A stretch of 20,932 nucleotides of DNA from Bacteroidota bacterium (GTDB lineage: Bacteria; Bacteroidota; Bacteroidia; B-17B0; Aurantibacillaceae). Within the stretch, counting starts at the first letter, position 1. Each line of letters opens with the position of its first letter. The translations under genes were made by a program, and so were the position numbers. This document shows, one piece after another, positions 15,857-20,932 of this stretch. The stretch spans positions 1-20,932 of the forward strand of contig JAEZDS010000127.1 in NCBI GenBank assembly GCA_023433205.1. Reading direction: 5' to 3'. Under the pieces are notes generated by a model that searched no databases, had not been told where the DNA came from, and saw only the letters and a program-made list of their open reading frames with translations.

Positions 15857-18337
15857 TCAAATTGATGGCTTCAGCTCCGAAAGTTCTTTATGACCGAGAC
15901 TGATCTTCATATTATTAGGCGGACCTGAAAAATTGACCTTAATGCCTTTTGTTTCACTGGCACTCTTTCCGCTTAGTGTTGGAACATAATCCTTACCTCT
16001 TTTTTTGAGATTACTCCAGGGTACCAGCAGATTGATGTTGGACAAACCTCTGAAGTTATAAATCCCGTCAACAACAAAAAGATTAAGAATGTTTGAGCCT
16101 ATCTCCAGTTCATTGATCTTCATTTCAAAACCGCGTACCTGAAAAGTCTCATTCAGTTCTGTAAAGGTCACATTGGCAAAATCGCGGTTCTTAAATACAA
16201 AATTTGAGAGTTTTTGCAGCGGCTCAAAATTTACCAGCTTGCCGTCCTTCAGGCTTAGCCTCACCTCTCCGCTCATGGTTTCACCTATCACCTCCATTTG
16301 TTCGTCGAGCATTGAGCTGAATTTTGCCTGCAGGTGGATTTTGCCCTGTAAATTTTCACTCACGACCGCTTCCTGACCAAAATTTTCAAACTGCGCGAAA
16401 AGTTTATTTACGTCAACGTCCTCCACCGATAAGTTGGCATCTATCTTGTTGAAGTGCTCGATCCGTCCGCTGCCGCTAATCTTACCATCGCATGCATACA
16501 GTTTGAATGAGCGAAGGTCAAGGGCCTCTTCCTTGTAATGCATCTTAATTTTTGCATCTTCAGCAAGCACCCGTCTCATATATAATTTCCTGGCAAGAAG
16601 TTCCACATCAAATTCAAAAGCGCTGGAGCTGTCTTTTTTTTCAACGAAGGCCCTGGTCTTCTGTATTTTTGAAGAAGTATCAGCCGGATCGCGTTTTATA
16701 GATGAGGTCTGATTGTATTTAGCTGCCGCCTGACTGGATGCAAGTTTATCGGCTTTGTCCTGCACCTGCCTTTCTTTTACTAGTACGGTGTTCAGGTTAA
16801 GGCTGTCGCTGCGCGCGATGAGAGTTGCCTTAAAACCCTTGCTGTAGCCAAGCAGATATTTAACAAAGCCATCAACTTTACCCTTCAGGCTGGCGTTGCC
16901 CACGGCAGTTGCAAGGCTAAGGCTGTCGAAGGTAATGTCGGTACGGTTTACCCTGCTCATCCCGTTAAGCGTGTAAACATAAGGTCTGCTTTTTTCCCGG
17001 TAACTGAGATTGATCAGCTGCAGGTCGGCGACCAGTTTCATATCATTGCCAAGAAATTGTTTTCTGTTGATGTGGCGCGCCAGTCCTGAATAACTGATGT
17101 ACGCGTTGGCTTTTCCTCTCAGGTCGAAATCGTTTTTTACCTGAAAATCAATCATGGCAGCGTCGATGTTCATCTTGCCATTGATTGTGATGAATGGATT
17201 ATTGAGGTTGCGTACTTTAACGCTGGCGGAGAATGGAAAGTTGTAGATCAGACCGGTGACCCTGTCAAAAGTAACTCTGGCCTTTTTTATGTCTCCGTGT
17301 TTCATTGAAGGGTGAATACTCACAATTTTCCCCGAGAAGGCAATGTCGCGATAAGGGATCCTGCTTGTTCCGATATTAACTTTGTTGCGCTGGCTCTGTG
17401 CTGAGATTATCACAACAGGCTCTTCTCCGGTTCCTATGCCTGCCACTAATATAGCTTTGGCATGCATGGGTCCAGATACGTCATAGTTCCGGAGAACATG
17501 TCTGATCTTATCGTTCACTATGCGCCGCACCTGGTTAAGCAGCACTTCTTTGGTTTGTGCCACCACGGCAATGGACTTCTCTTCTCCCAATTGTATGTTT
17601 GCGCAGATGCCGTAATATTGTCCTTCTATTTGCGCCCCCGAGCCCGGGCGAATGCAGAAACTTCTGGTATCCTTAAAATAATTCAGTTGAAGATCCAGTT
17701 TAACGGAAGTACTGTCGAGAAAGCTGCCTTTGTTTTTTCTGAATACCAGGTGATTTACCGATACTTTGCCGTTGATTTTTGCTGCAACTCCGTCGGCAAA
17801 ATCATCGAATCTAAATGTGCCGTCGGCAAATACCATGTCGAAATCCTGGCCTCGTTCCGCTGCATTATAGCTGAAATGGGTGTTCTTGAGCTGAATCTTT
17901 TTTATTTCGAATCGCAGCTCATCTTCGGGTTCCTGTTCAAATGCCGGAATCTTCTCGGCCACTTTTATGGTGTCGTCACGTTTTACAAAAGTAATATCAC
18001 CATCTTTTATTAATAGCGACTGGATAAGGAGGTTTTTGCGGATCAGTTCCCGCACGTTCAGGCTCAGTGAAACTGACCCCGCCTTAAATTCTGAACCCGG
18101 GAATTTGTTGCCACTGGCTGTAACATTTTTCATTTTTATTGCTGCCTGCGGCCAGTTACTGAAAAAAGAGACCTGGAGCTGCTCAATTTCAAGGTTGATA
18201 CCGTAAGTTGAGTGCAGTTTGTTTTTTAGCTCTTCAGCAATCTCTTTCTTGTATTTTGTGAAAAGTACATACACCGCTGCCCCGGCGATCAGAATGATCG
18301 AGAGAATAATGATCAAAGTTACTTTCAGGAACCTCAT
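15857..18337 (-). CDS. AsmA-family envelope protein (very large)
   Basis: Protein of 826 aa. A single N-terminal membrane anchor (about residues 4-28) precedes a very long periplasmic region built of repeating beta-strand groups, the layout of AsmA/TamB-type bridges that move phospholipids between membranes. The early segment YGINLEIEQLQVSFFSNWPQAAIKMKNV, split here as YGINLEIEQLQVSFF and SNWPQAAIKMKNV, and the late GEVRLSLKDGKLVNFEPLQKL block fit AsmA N- and C-terminal domains. A charged, Ser/Lys-rich linker lies at about 524-573. It is unlinked to the mla operon in the window but may serve the same lipid-transport job. Promoter at 18352-18383. Confidence 0.88.
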   Translation of the reverse strand: MRFLKVTLIIILSIILIAGAAVYVLFTKYKKEIAEELKNKLHSTYGINLEIEQLQVSFFSNWPQAAIKMKNVTASGNKFPGSEFKAGSVSLSLNVRELIRKNLLIQSLLIKDGDITFVKRDDTIKVAEKIPAFEQEPEDELRFEIKKIQLKNTHFSYNAAERGQDFDMVFADGTFRFDDFADGVAAKINGKVSVNHLVFRKNKGSFLDSTSVKLDLQLNYFKDTRSFCIRPGSGAQIEGQYYGICANIQLGEEKSIAVVAQTKEVLLNQVRRIVNDKIRHVLRNYDVSGPMHAKAILVAGIGTGEEPVVIISAQSQRNKVNIGTSRIPYRDIAFSGKIVSIHPSMKHGDIKKARVTFDRVTGLIYNFPFSASVKVRNLNNPFITINGKMNIDAAMIDFQVKNDFDLRGKANAYISYSGLARHINRKQFLGNDMKLVADLQLINLSYREKSRPYVYTLNGMSRVNRTDITFDSLSLATAVGNASLKGKVDGFVKYLLGYSKGFKATLIARSDSLNLNTVLVKERQVQDKADKLASSQAAAKYNQTSSIKRDPADTSSKIQKTRAFVEKKDSSSAFEFDVELLARKLYMRRVLAEDAKIKMHYKEEALDLRSFKLYACDGKISGSGRIEHFNKIDANLSVEDVDVNKLFAQFENFGQEAVVSENLQGKIHLQAKFSSMLDEQMEVIGETMSGEVRLSLKDGKLVNFEPLQKLSNFVFKNRDFANVTFTELNETFQVRGFEMKINELEIGSNILNLFVVDGIYNFRGLSNINLLVPWSNLKKRGKDYVPTLSGKSASETKGIKVNFSGPPNNMKISLGHKELSELKPSI

Positions 18338-18351
18338 TTTTGTTTTCGCCG

Positions 18352-18383
18352 CGAACCTATTATGGCTAAGTTACGAATACAAA
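18352..18383 (-). promoter_or_regulatory. Promoter for the AsmA-like gene
   Basis: On the minus strand TTTG (18383-18380) is followed after 20 bp by TAGGTTCG (18359-18352), one mismatch from TAnnTTTG. It lies 14 nt before the ATG at 18337 and matches the DHFR promoter in spacing. Confidence 0.45.
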
Positions 18384-18473
18384 GCCCCTTAAAAAAATGA
18401 CTTAACGCTGATTATGAGGCTTTCAGAGGTGTTAAATCTGGTTCTGGCTGCCGGGGGAAATTCTGACGGCCTT

Positions 18474-18953
18474 TTAGCGGCGGCGCCACTTTTCGAAACA
18501 GTAGTTGAAAGGATTTTTTTCGTCGGCTGAGTAACACTCTGAATTTACCAGCTCAAATTCCTCTTCAAAAGGGGGAAACCAGGTGTCAGCTTCAAAGGTA
18601 TGTTGTATGAGGGTTCGGTAGATCTCGGTGGTGATGGTCATTGTTTGCCTGAATATTTCAGCCCCTCCAATAACAAAAACCTTTTCACCGCGGCAGGAAG
18701 CAATGGCGGCATCGATGTTGTGATAGATCTCGGCTCCCTCAATACGGTAATCTGAACTGCGGGTGATCACTATATTCCTTCTTCCCGGAAGCAGCCGGCC
18801 AATACTTTCATAGGTTTTTCTGCCCATTATTACCGGCGAACCCATAGTTGTGCTTTTAAAGAACTTAAGATCTGCCGGAAGATGACATAACAATTTGTTG
18901 TTTTTGCCAATGGCATTATTCAAATCGGTTACAACAATGGCGGCTATGATCAT
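18474..18953 (-). CDS. folA: Dihydrofolate reductase with a Trp-to-Cys change in the active-site loop
   Basis: Protein of 159 aa, the usual bacterial length. It reduces dihydrofolate to tetrahydrofolate with NADPH in the cytoplasm. The catalytic acid is D28 in HLPADLKFF, and GRKTYESIGRLLPGRRNIVITR (given as GRKTYESIG and LLPGRRNIVITR) plus VFVIGGAEIF form the NADPH site. At residue 23 the sequence is LLCHLPAD, so Cys (TGT) stands where E. coli DHFR has Trp22, one of the most conserved residues in the family. TGG to TGT is a single-base change. Activity may be retained but altered. The gene has its own promoter and is divergent from yqgE. Confidence 0.95.
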   Translation of the reverse strand: MIIAAIVVTDLNNAIGKNNKLLCHLPADLKFFKSTTMGSPVIMGRKTYESIGRLLPGRRNIVITRSSDYRIEGAEIYHNIDAAIASCRGEKVFVIGGAEIFRQTMTITTEIYRTLIQHTFEADTWFPPFEEEFELVNSECYSADEKNPFNYCFEKWRRR

Positions 18954-18969
18954 AAAATTTAAGACTGAA

Positions 18970-19000
18970 CAAACCTATTCAAATAAAATATATCATACAA
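18970..19000 (-). promoter_or_regulatory. Strong-consensus promoter for the DHFR gene
   Basis: On the minus strand TTG (19000-18998) and TAGGTTTG (18977-18970) are separated by 20 bp; the -7 element matches TAnnTTTG perfectly. It ends 16 nt before the ATG at 18953, with an AT-rich spacer. This is the clearest Bacteroidota-type promoter in the window. Confidence 0.6.
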
Positions 19001-19044
19001 TAAATAGGCGACCGATCTTTTTAAATTTTATTTAGATTTACCGC

Positions 19045-19584
19045 ATGCAGGGACAGTTGTTAATAGCGCATCCATTACTTAACGATGGCTTTTTCAGCCG
19101 GGCTGTTGTGTATATTACTAATCACAATACCGAGGGCGCTGTGGGTTTTAACCTTAATTTTAAAACGCAGTTTGTGCTGCGTGATGTGCGTCCGCAGATC
19201 AAGAACGGCAGTTTCCCTATCTACGAAGGTGGCCCGGTTGCCAAGGATCAGCTTTTTTTTCTGCACACGCTGGGCAACGACCTGGGAGATGCAACACATA
19301 TAGGCAACAATCTTTATGTGGGCGGCGATTTTAATGAGTTACTGCACCTGATCGAGCACGGGAAGGTTAAGTCTTACGATGTGCGTTTTTTCGCGGGTTA
19401 CAGCGGCTGGGGCGAGGGTCAGCTGGAAGAAGAGATCAAAAACCGGCACTGGCTGGTGAATGAACCCAGGGACCTTAATTTTTTTCTGGAAGATCCTGAG
19501 AACCTATGGGGCAGGCAACTGGCAGAGGTAAAAGAGAGCTACAGCATCTTTTCCAATTTTGGATTTGATCCTTCGCCGAACTGA
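19045..19584 (+). CDS. YqgE/AlgH family protein (DUF179)
   Basis: Protein of 179 aa covering the whole family fold: it opens with GQLLIAHPLLNDGFFSRAVV, followed by the NTEGAVGFNLN block. YEGGPVAKDQLFFLH then resembles the family GGPV motif, and FFAGYSGWGEGQLEEEI (116-132) is the diagnostic C-terminal motif. The function is unproven in general; members are linked to regulation of alginate or envelope stress in some proteobacteria but act as uncharacterised cytoplasmic proteins elsewhere. It is divergent from the DHFR gene by 91 bp. Identification of the family is secure; its role here is not. Confidence 0.93.
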   Translation: MQGQLLIAHPLLNDGFFSRAVVYITNHNTEGAVGFNLNFKTQFVLRDVRPQIKNGSFPIYEGGPVAKDQLFFLHTLGNDLGDATHIGNNLYVGGDFNELLHLIEHGKVKSYDVRFFAGYSGWGEGQLEEEIKNRHWLVNEPRDLNFFLEDPENLWGRQLAEVKESYSIFSNFGFDPSPN

Positions 19585-19733
19585 AGTGCTGAAGTTCCTA
19601 TGACATTCATGCTGGAAATGCAGGCCGCAGTCGGGAACCGCAGTTTTAAAAGTGGACATGTGCGTAAGATCAGGTAGCCAACCAGTTGTATACATTAGGC
19701 CCAATATTGGTTCGATCACCTGGTGCACTTTGA
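19585..19733. other. 149-bp non-coding stretch after yqgE
   Basis: No open frame of substance, hairpin terminator or clear promoter is seen between the yqgE stop and the secreted-protein frame. A TTG at 19707-19709 and GCACTTTG at 19725-19732 resemble promoter boxes, but the 15-bp spacing is too short to rely on. Confidence 0.4.
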
Positions 19734-20192
19734 AAGGCTCGTGTCATTATCACTTTAGCTCTTAGTCTTGCCCTTTTTGTAATAAGCGCTAACAACGAGC
19801 TGAGGGGGCAATTCGGTCCTAGCGGAATATTTACGACCTACAACAATTCGCCTACAGGCTGTGACGTGGACGTTTTTTTTGAATTTCAGAACGTCTGTGG
19901 GGGGCCATGGACTTGTTGTCCCGGTGGTTTTTGGGTACCTGTACAAAATGGGAATTCCGCCGTCGTTACTGTAACTCCAGGTGGTGATGCCATGATGCGG
20001 GTTTATCCTACTGGACACCCCTCGAGTTCTTACTACATCGGAGACTTTTCTACTTCACCAACTAGCAGTTGTTATTCACCCTCGATTCCGGCAGGATCCA
20101 GTGTTACAGGTGACGATTGTAATGGCACACCTGGCGCGCTTAATGTAATAGTCAATCCCCCTAGTTGTATAGATTGCATGGAAATAAATTAA
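19734..20192 (+). CDS. Small secreted eight-cysteine protein frame with no normal start codon
   Basis: The frame opens directly after TGA 19731-19733 and ends at TAA 20190-20192. It begins KARVIITLALSLALFVISA-NNEL, which looks like a complete secretion signal minus its initiator Met. No in-frame ATG, GTG or TTG lies there; the first GTG is at 19866, inside the mature part, and an ATT at 19746 is the only nearby rare-start option. The mature region has eight Cys (including TGC, CGGPWTCC, SSC, DDC and SCIDC), suggesting disulfide bonds and an extracellular site. Either a rare start is used, the start was mutated (pseudogene), or the sequence has an error. A conventional caller would start at 19866. 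No family recognised. Confidence 0.5.
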   Translation, partial: KARVIITLALSLALFVISANNELRGQFGPSGIFTTYNNSPTGCDVDVFFEFQNVCGGPWTCCPGGFWVPVQNGNSAVVTVTPGGDAMMRVYPTGHPSSSYYIGDFSTSPTSSCYSPSIPAGSSVTGDDCNGTPGALNVIVNPPSCIDCMEIN

Positions 20193-20209
20193 TTTCAGTA
20201 ATTTTAAGT

Positions 20210-20245
20210 AGGGATAGACTTACATCGATAGATAAGTTTATCCCT
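20210..20245 (+). terminator. 13-bp stem-loop after the eight-cysteine gene
   Basis: AGGGATAGACTTA (20210-20222) pairs with TAAGTTTATCCCT (20233-20245), 13 pairs with one G-U wobble, around a 10-nt loop. It begins 18 nt after the stop codon and is followed by a pyrimidine-rich run ending CTTTTG (to 20261). Probable intrinsic terminator, though the T tract is interrupted; it may also insulate the following gene. Confidence 0.5.
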
Positions 20246-20290
20246 TCTACATCTCCTTTTGTATAATTATTTAAATTCTGTACACGGCTC

Positions 20291-20932
20291 ATGAAACAAT
20301 TTGTTATAGTACTCATATTTTCGTCCTTGCACCTAAATGCCCAGTATGAAACCATTAACTGGAATGTAGCAGGTGGCGCAATACTCAATTTTAGCACCAC
20401 ACCGGCTATAGTTTCAAATACATTACCATTAGGTAGTAACCAAATTGGCACATCGCTTTCTGATGCTACAGGCAATCTGATTGTAATAACAAATAATGGC
20501 CGTATCTATAATAACCAGGGACAATTAGTAGCACCCCAAATTTTTAGCCTGTCAGCCCCAACTGGTGAACAAAGCGGATTAGTGGTACCCAAACCTGGGA
20601 GTCCAGGTATATATTACGTTTTTTTTATTGGATCAAACCTCTCTATGGGGAATTTATCGTATTCTTTATTTGAACCTGCACTGGCTGGAGGCGCAGGTTC
20701 ACTTACTGTAATGAACCATACCGTGAGTTCATACCCTACCGCTAACGGGCTGTGTGCCATTAAACACTGTAATGGTAAAGATGTGTGGGTGGTGTGCGGG
20801 CAGGATACAAACGTGACCCTTTCTTCCTATAAAATATATTCATATTTATTAACCGCTGCCGGCATTAATACAGTGCCAGTTGTTTCAATGGTAAGTAATC
20901 TTTCTGACCCGCTTACACATGGTATCTCATAC
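20291..20932 (+). CDS. Secreted T9SS/gliding-associated-type surface protein, C-terminus beyond window
   Basis: An ATG at 20291 opens a frame that continues without a stop for 214 codons to the window edge. It starts with a signal peptide (MKQFVIVLIFSSLHLNA, then QYE). The following pattern, LSDATGNLIVITNNGRIYN, then SGLVVPKPGSPGIYYVF, then CAIKHCNGKDVWVV, is the N-terminal layout seen in large Bacteroidota surface proteins that carry a C-terminal gliding-motility or type 9 sorting domain. That domain would be outside this window, so the sorting route is inferred. It probably forms a beta-propeller-like module facing the exterior. It follows the hairpin at 20210-20245. Confidence 0.8.
   Translation, partial: MKQFVIVLIFSSLHLNAQYETINWNVAGGAILNFSTTPAIVSNTLPLGSNQIGTSLSDATGNLIVITNNGRIYNNQGQLVAPQIFSLSAPTGEQSGLVVPKPGSPGIYYVFFIGSNLSMGNLSYSLFEPALAGGAGSLTVMNHTVSSYPTANGLCAIKHCNGKDVWVVCGQDTNVTLSSYKIYSYLLTAAGINTVPVVSMVSNLSDPLTHGISY

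Noticed and set aside
19707..19732. TTG plus GCACTTTG as a promoter for the eight-cysteine protein
   Set aside because: The spacing of 15 bp is shorter than the usual 19-20 bp and the -7 element is imperfect.

Overview
The window reads as part of a Bacteroidota chromosome. Supporting signs are TTG/TAnnTTTG-type promoters, almost no Shine-Dalgarno sequences, a PafA-type threonine phosphatase, the mlaE-mlaF-mlaD gene order, a very large AsmA-like protein, and a terminal secreted protein of the type 9 secretion / gliding-associated kind. No narrower taxon can be fixed from the sequence. No RNA genes, insertion sequences, prophage or CRISPR arrays were seen.

Left part (1-5451): on the minus strand, four tightly overlapping genes form one operon reading leftward from 4232: a UbiA-type prenyltransferase, a type III polyketide synthase with an intact Cys-His-Asn triad, a SAM methyltransferase and an FAD-dependent oxidoreductase. 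A small HExxH metalloprotease-like gene follows and runs off the left edge. An AraC-family (PchR-like) regulator is transcribed divergently from the operon. The 196-bp divergent intergenic region holds a 14-bp perfect palindrome with a 10-bp-spaced direct repeat, plus other short repeats. The inferred product is a membrane lipid: an alkylresorcinol or pyrone core that is prenylated, methylated and oxidised, possibly to a quinone. This is the most interesting locus in the window.

Middle (5601-10716): a lipid-transport operon on the minus strand (mlaE permease, mlaF ATPase, mlaD MCE protein, 1-2 nt apart). Upstream are a lipoprotein with a calcium-loop-like motif and a GNAT-fold acyltransferase, both on the minus strand.

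Right-centre (10839-15739): a plus-strand run of a multi-pass GT-C-like membrane protein, a FlaA1/CapD-type nucleotide-sugar 4,6-dehydratase, and a PafA-like alkaline phosphatase whose start overlaps the dehydratase stop (ATGA).

Right part (15857-20932): an 826-aa AsmA-family envelope protein and a dihydrofolate reductase on the minus strand. The reductase has Cys where the nearly invariant active-site-loop Trp is expected. YqgE/AlgH is divergent on the plus strand. Then come a small secreted eight-cysteine protein frame with no normal start codon, a hairpin terminator, and the 5' part of a large secreted protein that continues beyond the window.
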